10,000 bases of DNA from Nymphaea colorata (lineage: Eukaryota > Streptophyta > Magnoliopsida > Nymphaeales > Nymphaeaceae), in assembly GCF_008831285.2 (NCBI RefSeq), contig NW_022204540.1, forward strand, positions 1-10,000. The letters run 5' to 3'. The first letter of the stretch is position 1, and each line of letters starts with the position of its first letter. Under the pieces are notes generated by a model. That model made no database searches. It was not told the DNA's origin and saw only the letters and a list, made by a program, of their open reading frames with translations. Position numbers and translations under genes: made by a program. Positions 1-7,133 of this stretch are shown here, in pieces.

Positions 1-4
1 ACCC

Positions 5-87
5 AGTCAACCCGGACCCTCTCAGCTAGGTCCATTAGTCAACCACCCTTCTTAGTCAACCCTTACCTCACTCGGTCAACATTGACC
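5..87 (+). promoter_or_regulatory. W-box cluster, 5' LTR copy
   Basis: Five W-box-type sites ([A/G]GTCAA or TTGACC) lie at 5-11, 37-43, 54-60, 74-80 and 82-87. The last two are on opposite strands two bases apart. WRKY transcription factors of plants bind TTGAC[C/T]; that these sites are bound is inference. The same five sites recur unchanged in the right-hand LTR at 9324-9406, where the cluster extends further upstream. Confidence 0.5.
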
Positions 88-200
88 ATATCCGCGAGCT
101 TAGGCTCGACCCAAACCTCCTTGCTTAACCTCTCGTAGCTAGGTCACCTACTTCGAACCTATACCCTTAACCTCCCTAGCCTACCTATTCCCAAACCCAT

Positions 201-754
201 CGTGACTAAACCGGCCTACCTAGTAGAGCCCAGCCGCACCGAGCCAACCCCAGCCTTAGTTAGGACTAGGCTCCGCCGGCTCCCTCCGGCCCTTGCCTCG
301 GCTGCGATCTCATCGTCGGCATCCAGCGACGAGCGTGGCCGAGCTACAACCGACGGCAGGCAGGTAGGTGCTGCCCTTCCGGCAGCAGCCCCCCTCGGCA
401 CACAGGCGGCCCTTCCGGCCCGACAGCATCGTCCTCTCCGGCAGCGGCCATTCAGCGCCAAACTTCCTCGGCGTGGCCGCCACACGCGACTACCGTATCT
501 CCGCTGCTGGCATCCACAGGCATCCCGACGCCGGTTCCTTCCAGGCGGCCCGTCGTCTGCGTCAACCCTGTAGACGCGCGTCCAGCGACAGCACGAGCAC
601 TCGGCCAGCGGCGAGCGGCCACTTTCTCAGGCGCGTCGGCAGGATTTCAGCGGCGAGTTCATCGCCCAGCGCCATCCCGCCAGCGGATAGAAGAGTGCAG
701 CAGGCATCCGAGGAGGCTCTCCTCAACCGGCCTTCTTGAACAGCAAGCTGCAAT
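201..754. other. GC-rich non-coding LTR segment
   Basis: This CpG- and CNG-rich stretch contains recurring GGCAGC/CCGGC words and no supported gene. Reading frames here are led by GTG or are antisense. The left and right LTR copies differ in this segment by all four single-base gaps, which would scramble any protein. High density of methylatable CG and CHG sites suggests a region open to silencing, but that is inference. Confidence 0.5.
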
Positions 755-813
755 ACCCGGGGTTGGTTCTCACCCCGGGTGCTTATCCGGCTACGCCAAG
801 GGCTTCCCTTGGC
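755..813 (+). repeat. Two adjacent perfect stem-loops in the LTR
   Basis: Stem one pairs ACCCGGGG (755-762) with CCCCGGGT (773-780) around a 10-base loop. Stem two pairs GCCAAGGG (795-802) with CCCTTGGC (806-813) around a 3-base loop. Both are perfect 8-bp stems separated by 14 bases. They precede a T-rich stretch (851-910). The RNA would be strongly structured here. A role in termination, polyadenylation or reverse transcription is possible but not shown. Confidence 0.6.
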
Positions 814-850
814 CGGTAACTTCTTGCTCCCCCTTGTAGCCGCGGCGGGA

Positions 851-910
851 ATTGTTTTGATTTTATTGGTTTAGGACAACATCTTAGTTTACTATTCTGT
901 TTTGTTTTAG
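851..910 (+). promoter_or_regulatory. T-rich tract ending in a possible splice acceptor
   Basis: A T-rich run ends with TTCTGTTTTGTTTTAG at 895-910, a good match to a plant 3' splice site (polypyrimidine run followed by AG). If used, an intron starting in the upstream LTR, for example at the GTAAGT that corresponds to 8109 in the right copy, would end here. It could equally be an AT-rich spacer. Transcript data would decide. Confidence 0.3.
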
Positions 911-1325
911 CCTTGGCTTCGGCCCTGCTCCCCGTGAGGTACCTCGAGGGCACTGTGCCCGAGACACGACCACAAGGAGCAAGACCCCCCTATTTGCTTT
1001 GTTGGGAGTGGTTTGACGTTAGTAGTGGTTTGCGTGGTTTGTAAGTGAGTTGCGAGAGATTATTATTTGTATCGCTCACGTATTGTAAAGCCTCGTCAAC
1101 CCTCTTAGTTCTTTTGTAGTAGGCTACCCGTAGATAGGTTTTGGAAGGGTTAACCGTGGCTTGTATCTCCCTACCTACTGGGTTTGCGCCGGGGTCCTGT
1201 CCGGCCGGGTAGTATTCTGTATTTAATTGTTTAGGATTTTTGGTTTTTAGAATAGGCCTCAAGAAGGTCCTGGAAGATTAGGATTGCATTGGTCGGATTT
1301 CCTTAGGCCAACCGGTGCGGTCCTT
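911..1325. other. LTR end region without a supported gene
   Basis: I see no supported coding sequence. The 8-mer GTGGTTTG occurs three times within 34 bases (1008-1015, 1025-1032, 1034-1041). A textbook 5' splice motif GTAAGTGAG lies at 1041-1049. An antisense frame over 990-1262 is led by TTG and has no recognisable domain, so it is not called. Confidence 0.4.
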
Positions 1326-1330
1326 ACAAT

Positions 1331-1342
1331 TGGTATCAGAGC
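1331..1342 (+). promoter_or_regulatory. Primer-binding site for initiator-Met tRNA
   Basis: TGGTATCAGAGC is complementary to the 3' end of plant initiator methionine tRNA. That tRNA is the standard minus-strand primer of plant Ty3/Gypsy elements. The match is 12 bases and breaks at the next position. It sits two bases (AT) after the LTR end at 1328 and so fixes the LTR border and the direction of the element. Confidence 0.93.
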
Positions 1343-1584
1343 GCCTCTTGAGGAATATCCGCAGTTTGAGCACTTGGACCTTCGCAGCGTCGACATCAAC
1401 GGCAGTGCCAGCGGATTTCTTGTGGTTTTCTGATTATTTCAGCGGTCTTCTTTCAGATTCGGGTTTTCTAGTGTAAGTATAGCGGTTAGAGTCCAGCCAC
1501 GGTTTTCTTTAGTTGCGTAGATCTAGGCTTCGCTTGTTCACTCTTGGCAAGTGTAGGGTTGTAAGCCTTGTACACCCGAGGGCA

Positions 1585-1701
1585 GCCGAGCTCGAGGTGC
1601 GTCACCGAGGCACTAGGAGAGTGCGGTGATTTAGGCTCTTAGAGCCCGGCCGAGAGCGAGGTGTGATTGCCGAGGCACTTAGGCGAAGTGCGGCATTAGG
1701 C
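1585..1701 (+). repeat. Duplicated stem-loop module in the leader (twin bulged hairpins)
   Basis: Two imperfect direct repeats (1585-1636 and 1649-1701) both open with GCCGAG and close with TTAGGC. Each folds the same way. Copy A pairs 1602-1606 with 1625-1629, has a GAG bulge at 1607-1609, pairs 1610-1614 with 1620-1624, and has an AGGAG loop. Copy B pairs 1668-1671 with 1692-1695, has a GAG bulge at 1672-1674, pairs 1675-1680 with 1686-1691, and has an AGGCG loop. Two outer pairs changed on both sides between the copies (A-T to G-C, C-G to T-A). Small hairpins lie between them (1634-1638 with 1642-1646) and after them (1701-1704 with 1709-1712). An RNA role such as packaging is inference. 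Confidence 0.65.
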
Positions 1702-1772
1702 GGGCCAACCCGTCTCCCTCGCCTTAGGTCTCACGCGCGGCAGCTGGAGCAGCGGCAGCGTGGGCAGAATGA

Positions 1773-1849
1773 GAGTGGCAGCTAGTATCCCATTTGGATT
1801 TCAGTCTTAAGAGTGGCAGTGTAGACAGTTTTTGGATTTTCGTAGTTAG
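1773..1849 (+). repeat. Imperfect tandem duplication, about 38 bp per unit
   Basis: GAGTGGCAG at 1773-1781 and again at 1811-1819 begins two similar units. Both then carry a TTTGGATTT core and end in a TTA near 1809 and 1848. Identity between the units is moderate by eye. They sit directly before the gag start region and have no coding potential. Confidence 0.55.
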
Positions 1850-1900
1850 GATTTCCTTAGCATAGTGCATCCTTGGCGCTGGTCCAACCAGATTTTACAC

Positions 1901-2665
1901 ATGGCCAAGTCGAAGAAAAACTTGAACCCCGACGAGCCCGTGCTTGAGGAAACCACTTCGGACCCTCAAGAAGTCGCTCATAGGGCTTCCAACATGGAGA
2001 TGTCCGAGCATACTATCAACCGTCTTGGCAACCTTGAGCGAGAATTCGGCCAGTATCGTAGAGACATGGATAAGGCCGAAAACCATAGACGGAGGGATAT
2101 AGAGAGGCAATTCGGCGAACTCCACAAAGACTTAGCCGAAATGAGGAGGAACCAACAGAACGAAATGGATGAAGTACGAGCAATGTTTAGGGTCCTAACC
2201 TCAAACCAGCAACAAGGCACAGAGAGGGCTACTCAGGGCCCGAATACACGCCCAGATAAGGGTAAGGGTTTGTTAGTTGCACCAAACTACCAAACCGACA
2301 CTGAGGTCGATCCCAATAACATCTCTCATATTGGGACGAGTACAGAAGGAGGTCGGCGCAATACCATGGCGCCTCCTCAAGCAGGCATCAACCGGATGCC
2401 TACGATGATAGGACTCCCCGAGCACCGCGATTTGGACACCATAGCCAAAACCGAGTTGAGCTCACGTTCGAAGGGGAGCAAGACGAGTCTCCAGCTCGTC
2501 AAAGAAGAGGGTCTCGATTCCACGAAAGGCAAGAAGAGCGACGGACACCCTCAGTCCGATATGAGTTCCCTAAGTTCAATGGGGAACACTTGCGTGAATG
2601 GCTCTTCATGGCAGAGCGGTACTTCCTTTGTCACCACGTTCCCGAGGCAGAATGGATTGAGATAG
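1901..2665 (+). pseudogene. gag: gag, N-terminal fragment (coiled-coil), first frame
   Basis: This is the amino-terminal part of the structural Gag polyprotein, which forms the cytoplasmic virus-like particle. Translation is placed at the ATG at 1901 (MAKSKKNLNPDE). Residues about 37-100 are rich in Leu/Met at heptad spacing with many Arg, Glu and Gln, indicating a long coiled coil that could drive Gag multimerisation. A polar, low-complexity linker follows. The frame runs to a stop at 2663-2665, but the conserved capsid start (YEFPKFNGE) is read in another frame from about 2560. The true coding path therefore leaves this frame somewhere between 2320 and about 2560, and the last residues in this frame are out-of-frame sequence. 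The shift is equivalent to loss of one base or gain of two. Confidence 0.75.
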
Positions 2666-3108
2666 CTACGGCCAACATGACCAGAGAAGCTACAACGCAT
2701 TATTTGTGGTTTAACCACAATTATGAAGAACAAACATGGGAAAAGTATAAGGCCAGTCTCCAACTCCAATTTGGGGACTCAACATTCATTGACTACGATG
2801 AGGACTTAAAAAATCTAGTCCAGACCACTACCGTGCCAGCCTACAAAAGGCAGTTCGAGCGCCTAGCCAGCATGGTCAGATGGCCTGAGAAGGCCCTCAT
2901 CGGTGCTTTCAAGGGAGGCCTTAGAAATGATATAAAGTGGGAAATGAAAATTCACCGCTTTGACAAATTGGAAGAATGTATCGCCATGGCCCGTCTATAT
3001 GAAGAAAGGATCGAGGAAAGAAGAGCCGAGAAAAAGGCTCATAAATTTGATAAAAGAGGAAACAAAGCTCTTATCCCTCTGCTTCTCGCAATACTCGAAA
3101 GGAGATAG
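2320..3108 (+). pseudogene. gag: gag, capsid-domain fragment, second frame
   Basis: This frame is open after a stop at 2317-2319 and encodes the retrotransposon Gag capsid domain. It starts around YEFPKFNGEHLREWLF (from 2560), followed by AERYF, a WEKYKASLQLQFG segment, an RQFERLASMV segment and FKGGLR. These are hallmarks of the Retrotrans_gag family. It ends in a basic, charged helix (YEERIEERRAEKKAHKFDKR). There is no ATG at its start, so it depends on the upstream fragment. The frame stops at 3106-3108. Basic, Gln/Asn-rich nucleocapsid sequence and the zinc knuckle continue in a third frame that is open from 3054, so a second break lies between 3054 and 3105. It has the same direction as the first. 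Confidence 0.8.
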
Positions 3109-6100
3109 TTCCCTTCAAAAGGGGGAACGAACCACGGCCCTACCAGAACTCCAATCAAGGGCAGGGCAAGAAACCGCCCCTACGATACCTCACGCCTCAA
3201 CAAATTGAGGAATACAGACGCAAGGGTCTGTGCTATCGGTGTGAGGGTAAATGGGACAAATATCACAAGTGCCCAGCCTACTTTAGGGTACAAGTGATAA
3301 GTGATGTAGAGTCCAGCTCGTGTACAGATAGTGACTCATCCTCCAGCGCTTCCTACGAGTCCAGCTCGTCCTCTTCAGAGGAAGAAGTAATTCAAAAGCG
3401 CAGAATTAAAAAGACCGAGAAGAAAAAAGAAATAGCCAAGGAAGAGACTCCCGCCAAAGAAGAGAAACCCTCAGAGGCCGAGTCTCTTCACTCGATGCAA
3501 GACCCAAACAAGCCCAATTCATTCCGAGTGTTTGGGAGGATCAACGGCAAGAAGATCCTCATTTTGTTGGACAATGGGGCCACACGAAACTTCCTAACTG
3601 AGGAAGCAGCTAAAACGTGTAAGGTGCCCCTCGAATCCAGCTCACCCCAAACAATAGTCGTGGGAGGGGGTCTAAGGCTGAAATGCCTTAACGAAGGGAA
3701 GAACATGGAAGTCGTCATCAAGAAAAAGCCCTTCAAGGTTGATTTCTTGGTTATTCCACTCGATGGAGTGGATTTGATTCTCGGAATGCCCTGGTTTTTC
3801 ACCTTGGGTATTATATCATGGGACGTGAGGAACTTTAGTATGACCTTCACGCCCGACGGAGAAGATGAGCCGATGACCTTACAAGGCATCACGAGCACTA
3901 CTCGTCCCAAGGCTGCCTTACGAGCTATAGAGGCAGACCAACCAGCGTGTTGGGTGATGGCACTAGCTACGGATGTGCCATCTAGAGAGGAGCACGAAGA
4001 GATTGTGCCTCCATGGATACAGTCGGTGTTGGACCGATATGAGGATTTGTTCGAGGAGCCAAAAGGACTACCTCCTCCTCGATCCTACGACCATCGAATC
4101 ATCTTGACTCAAGGGGCCGAACCGGTCAACGTGCGGCCCTACAGATATGGGTATAACCAGAAGGCCGAAATAGAGCGTCTGGTTAAGGAGATGTTAGAGA
4201 GTGGCATAGTTCAGCCAAGCAGCAGTCCTTTTTCTTCTCCCGTCTTACTTGTGAAGAAGAAGGACAGTACATGGCGCTTCTGTGTTGATTATCGCGCCCT
4301 GAACGAAGCCACGGTGAAGGATAGGCACCCTATACCTGTCATCGATGAGTTGTTGGATGAGCTAGCCGGTGCGACCATATTCTCCAAGATAGACTTGAGA
4401 GCCGGCTACCATCAAATCAGAATGTGTAAGGATGGCGTCCCCAAAACGACATTCAGGACACATGACGGGCACTACGAATTCCTAGTTATGCCCTTCGGTC
4501 TAACTAACGCACCGGCAACATTTCAAAGGTGCATGAACGATGTCTTTCGTCAATACCTCCGAGATTTTATATTGGTCTTCTTCGACGACATACTCATATA
4601 TAGTCAGACAGAGGAATTGCACGAGAAGCACTTGGCTACAGCTCTTCAGGTGTTACGTGATAACCAACTGTATGCAAAAAGGTCCAAATGCAGCTTTGGA
4701 CAACCGAGCATTGGTTATCTTGGGCACATCGTGTGCCAACAAGGGGTTCGGGCAGACCCCGAAAAATTAGACGCCATGCAAAGATGGCCACTGCCTAAGG
4801 ACCTGAAAGGACTCAGAGGTTTTCTAGGCCTCACAGGCTACTATAGACGCTTCATCCAAGGTTATGGGTTAATAGCTCAGCCCTTAACCCAGATGTTGAA
4901 GAAAGGGGCCTTTCAATGGTCAGACAAGGCTAGGGCAGCCTTTGATAAGTTGAAAAATGCCCTTATGACTGCGCCAGTGCTTACCCTACCGAACTTCGAC
5001 AAACAATTTACAATCGAGACGGATGCGTGTGATGTTGGAGTCGGGGCCGTCTTGAGTCAAGAAGGCCATCCTATCGCCTATATGTCAAAGGCCCTAACCA
5101 GTAGAGCAAAACCTCTTTCTACATACGAGAAAGAGCTCTTAGCGATAGTATTGGCAGTTGAAAAGTGGCGGCCTTACCTGATAGGGCGCAGATTTGTAGT
5201 CAAAACGGACCAGAATTCGTTAAAGTACATGCTCAAACAAAGAGTATCCATGCCTACCCAACAGCGTTGGCTGGCCAAGCTGCTAGGATACGATTTTGAG
5301 ATTGAGTATAAGAAAGGTCCGGATAACACAGCGGCAGACTCTCTTTCCCGTTTGACCGAGCAGTTCATGACGCTCTCTGTGGTAGAGACGGATATATGGG
5401 AACGATTAAACCAAGAGCAGCAAGAAGATCAATCCTTGAGGTTAATTCGAGCATCAGTAGAACAAAATCCCGGATCTATCCCCTTGTATACGGTCAGAGG
5501 GAATCTCTTATTTAGGAAGAATCGCGCAGTGATTCCTCCTAATTCTGGGCTTAAGCAAGAACTCTTGCAACACTTCCATGACACTCCAGCCGCAGGTCAT
5601 GAGGGGGTTTCAAAAACCCTTGGCAGAATAAAAGCCCAGTTTTGGTGGCGCGGCATGAAGGCAGACATACAACGTTACATCAGAAAGTGTGTGGTATGTC
5701 AGAGGGAGAAATACGAGGCAATCAAGCCTCCAGGCCACTTGAATCCTCTCCCCATACCCACAAAGCCATGGACGGATGTAACTATGGATTTCATAGATGC
5801 CATGCCCCGCTCTGAAGGCAAGGAAGCTGTGCTTGTGGTAGTGGATAGACTCACCAAGTATAGCCACTTCGCTCCCTTGCCACGTTCGTATCAAGGGCCA
5901 GTGGTGGCCAGCGTATACCAAGAATTTATCGGCAAGCTCCACGGAATGCCACAGTCAGTCGTGTGCGACCGTGACTCGATCTTTCTCAGTGCATTCTGGC
6001 AGGAGTATATGAAGTTAATGGGTACAACGCTTAACTTCAGCACAGCCCACCATCCACAGACAGATGGTCAGAGCGAAATCGTGAACCGGTCTCTAGAGAC

Positions 6101-7076
6101 CTACCTGAGATGCTTCGCGGGAGAACGACCAAATACATGGGTAAAATTTTTACCATGGGCAGAATGGTCGTGTAACACTAGTCTGCATTCATCCATGGGC
6201 ATGACCCCATATGAGGGTGTATACGGGTTCCCTCCTCCTGCTATACCAAGGTATGAAGGAGGCACAGCTGAGGACGACCAAATTGACTGTGAACTGCGCA
6301 CACGTGAAGAAGTGCTAGACGCACTCAAGCAGAATATCGCCAAGGCGCAGAACCGCATGAGACAAGTGTATAACAAAGGTAGGAAAGACCGCGAATTCGA
6401 AGTGGGCCAGTATGTGTGGCTGAAGAGCTTGCCTCTCAAGCAGAGGTCGTTGATGGGCCAGCCCTACTCAAAACTGTTACCTCGCTATTATGGTCCATAT
6501 CCGGTACTACAAAAGGTTGGAAAGGCAGCCTACAGGATAGGCCTTCCAAGAGCAGCGTTAGTACACCCCGTATTCCATGTCACACAAGTTAAGCCGCATC
6601 ATGGGGATGTACCAACAATGATAGAACAAGTGCCAGAACAGTTGCCAACACCCTACCGTATCTTAAAGCACAGATACGTCCAACGCCAAGGTAGGACGAG
6701 GCATGAGGTACTCGTGGAATGGGAGGGCCCAGATCGAGGAACTTCTTGGGAAGAGTTCGGGTCAGTAATCCACCACTTCCCCTCTTCTAGCGCTCGAGGA
6801 CAAGCGCAATTTAGGGAGGGGGAATCTGTTACGGACCAATCTCTTGGTCCCGACCCAAGGCCGACAGAGCAGGCCGGACCTAGCCGGCTGAAACGCAAGG
6901 CGTCTGAGTTGTGGGCTCAGACCATGGAGCATGTCGCAGACTCGACTCAAGAGGATGAAGCAGCACCAACTCAGGTTGCAGCGGGAGGAGTGGGAGGAGC
7001 AACTAAGTCCGAAGAGGTGCTCAAACCGGACAGACTTCAAGACGTCCCTGAACTAAGCGTTGGGCTCACCGAGTAG
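3054..7076 (+). CDS. pol: Nucleocapsid tail plus Pol polyprotein: protease, RT, RNase H, integrase, chromodomain
   Basis: One frame is open from 3054 to the stop at 7074-7076. It has no start of its own and would be read through from Gag. Counting residue 1 at 3294, there is a Ser/Glu- then Lys/Glu-rich linker (1-65). Protease spans about 76-195, with Asp93-Asn-Gly and ILGMPWF. RT spans about 265-490, with Asp367 in FSKIDLRAGYHQIR and Asp431-Asp432 in FFDD. RNase H spans about 570-690 (Asp577, Glu614, Asp639, Asp682). Integrase spans about 750-1100, with zinc ligands His762, His769, Cys799 and Cys802, catalytic Asp832, Asp892 and Glu928 (35-residue spacing), and a GPY module at 1067-1069. A chromodomain lies at about 1118-1165. 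RT, RNase H and integrase catalytic residues are all present; the protease triplet is DNG instead of the usual DSG/DTG. The last 82 residues are encoded inside the inferred 3' LTR. Confidence 0.95.
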   Translation, partial: KRKQSSYPSASRNTRKEIVPFKRGNEPRPYQNSNQGQGKKPPLRYLTPQQIEEYRRKGLCYRCEGKWDKYHKCPAYFRVQVISDVESSSCTDSDSSSSASYESSSSSSEEEVIQKRRIKKTEKKKEIAKEETPAKEEKPSEAESLHSMQDPNKPNSFRVFGRINGKKILILLDNGATRNFLTEEAAKTCKVPLESSSPQTIVVGGGLRLKCLNEGKNMEVVIKKKPFKVDFLVIPLDGVDLILGMPWFFTLGIISWDVRNFSMTFTPDGEDEPMTLQGITSTTRPKAALRAIEADQPACWVMALATDVPSREEHEEIVPPWIQSVLDRYEDLFEEPKGLPPPRSYDHRIILTQGAEPVNVRPYRYGYNQKAEIERLVKEMLESGIVQPSSSPFSSPVLLVKKKDSTWRFCVDYRALNEATVKDRHPIPVIDELLDELAGATIFSKIDLRAGYHQIRMCKDGVPKTTFRTHDGHYEFLVMPFGLTNAPATFQRCMNDVFRQYLRDFILVFFDDILIYSQTEELHEKHLATALQVLRDNQLYAKRSKCSFGQPSIGYLGHIVCQQGVRADPEKLDAMQRWPLPKDLKGLRGFLGLTGYYRRFIQGYGLIAQPLTQMLKKGAFQWSDKARAAFDKLKNALMTAPVLTLPNFDKQFTIETDACDVGVGAVLSQEGHPIAYMSKALTSRAKPLSTYEKELLAIVLAVEKWRPYLIGRRFVVKTDQNSLKYMLKQRVSMPTQQRWLAKLLGYDFEIEYKKGPDNTAADSLSRLTEQFMTLSVVETDIWERLNQEQQEDQSLRLIRASVEQNPGSIPLYTVRGNLLFRKNRAVIPPNSGLKQELLQHFHDTPAAGHEGVSKTLGRIKAQFWWRGMKADIQRYIRKCVVCQREKYEAIKPPGHLNPLPIPTKPWTDVTMDFIDAMPRSEGKEAVLVVVDRLTKYSHFAPLPRSYQGPVVASVYQEFIGKLHGMPQSVVCDRDSIFLSAFWQEYMKLMGTTLNFSTAHHPQTDGQSEIVNRSLETYLRCFAGERPNTWVKFLPWAEWSCNTSLHSSMGMTPYEGVYGFPPPAIPRYEGGTAEDDQIDCELRTREEVLDALKQNIAKAQNRMRQVYNKGRKDREFEVGQYVWLKSLPLKQRSLMGQPYSKLLPRYYGPYPVLQKVGKAAYRIGLPRAALVHPVFHVTQVKPHHGDVPTMIEQVPEQLPTPYRILKHRYVQRQGRTRHEVLVEWEGPDRGTSWEEFGSVIHHFPSSSARGQAQFREGESVTDQSLGPDPRPTEQAGPSRLKRKASELWAQTMEHVADSTQEDEAAPTQVAAGGVGGATKSEEVLKPDRLQDVPELSVGLTE
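3231..3272 (+). other. Gag nucleocapsid zinc knuckle
   Basis: CYRCEGKWDKYHKC has Cys, Cys, His and Cys at positions 1, 4, 12 and 14, preceded by EEYRRKGL. This is the variant zinc knuckle of plant chromovirus Gag, which binds genomic RNA. It shares the pol frame, so the intact family probably makes one Gag-Pol polyprotein. A low-complexity acidic Ser run (from about 3309) separates it from protease. Confidence 0.85.
6645..6788 (+). other. Integrase C-terminal chromodomain
   Basis: The segment after integrase (YRILKHRYVQRQG, then HEVLVEWEGPDRGTSWEEF and HHFP) matches the chromodomain fold of plant chromoviruses: a starting beta strand, a VEW strand, a TSWEE strand and a closing helix. Trp1143 and Trp1152 (residue 1 at 3294) are conserved aromatic positions. 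In chromoviruses this module directs integration to marked chromatin. Which mark is read here is not evident from the sequence. Confidence 0.8.
6813..6824 (+). promoter_or_regulatory. Polypurine tract, plus-strand primer
   Basis: AGGGAGGGGGAA is an all-purine run two bases before TGTTACGG at 6827. In LTR elements the RNase H-resistant polypurine tract primes plus-strand DNA and lies just before the 3' LTR. It lies within the pol reading frame. Another purine-rich run (about 6980-6999) is further downstream, but no LTR-like TG border follows it. Confidence 0.75.
6833..6850 (+). repeat. Hairpin at the LTR start
   Basis: GGACCAA (6833-6839) pairs perfectly with TTGGTCC (6844-6850) around TCTC. 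It lies six bases inside the inferred LTR border and within pol codons. It may matter for integrase end recognition or may be incidental. Confidence 0.5.
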
Positions 7077-7133
7077 TCAAGTTAACCCCTAATGTGAGTC
7101 CGGTCAACCTAGACGCTTGAGCCGATTCTAAGA

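Larger units (their letters stand above)
1..1328 (+). repeat. 5' LTR, 3' portion only
   Basis: Bases 1-677 align with 9320-10000, on the far side of the gag-pol body. There are 10 substitutions (at 118, 265, 349, 369, 491, 516, 560, 634, 670 and 671) and four single-base gaps, the extra base always being in the right-hand copy. The repeat is placed as an LTR because it ends in TTACA at 1326-1328, two bases before a tRNA-Met primer-binding site. The terminal GGTCCTTACA is a near inverted match to the TGTTACGGACC that opens the 3' LTR at 6827. No convincing protein is encoded: a GTG-led frame from 202 is present in both copies but is shifted out of frame by the gaps between them. Confidence 0.93.
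1343..1900 (+). other. Untranslated leader between primer-binding site and gag
   Basis: The 558 bases before the first gag ATG have no supported reading frame. A frame open from 1865 is in phase with gag, but its first codon is GTG, so the gag start is placed at the ATG at 1901. The leader holds a strong 5' splice motif (GTAAGTAT, 1473-1480), a pyrimidine-rich AG at 1851-1860 that could be an acceptor, a duplicated stem-loop module (1585-1701) and a second duplication (1773-1849). Packaging and dimerisation signals of LTR elements usually lie in this leader, so its structured part is a natural candidate. Confidence 0.7.

Noticed and set aside
202-573. Open frame in the LTR, present again at 9521-9895, Pro/Ala/Arg-rich
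   Set aside because: It starts with GTG, has no domain, and single-base gaps between the two LTR copies shift its frame, so it is not under coding selection.
990-1262. Antisense frame of about 90 codons in the LTR end
   Set aside because: It is led by TTG, has no recognisable motif, and overlaps LTR border signals on the other strand.
1865-1900. Gag start upstream of the ATG at 1901
   Set aside because: The frame is open from 1865 but its first codon is GTG; plant cytosolic ribosomes would be expected to use the ATG at 1901.
2540-2600. Programmed -1 frameshift signal in gag
   Set aside because: I see no clear slippery heptamer followed by a pseudoknot at the break, and a second same-type break follows; mutation or sequence error is simpler.
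6980-6999. Alternative polypurine tract (GGGAGGAGTGGGAGGAGC)
   Set aside because: It contains pyrimidines and is not followed by a TG border that mirrors the LTR end; the run at 6813-6824 fits better.
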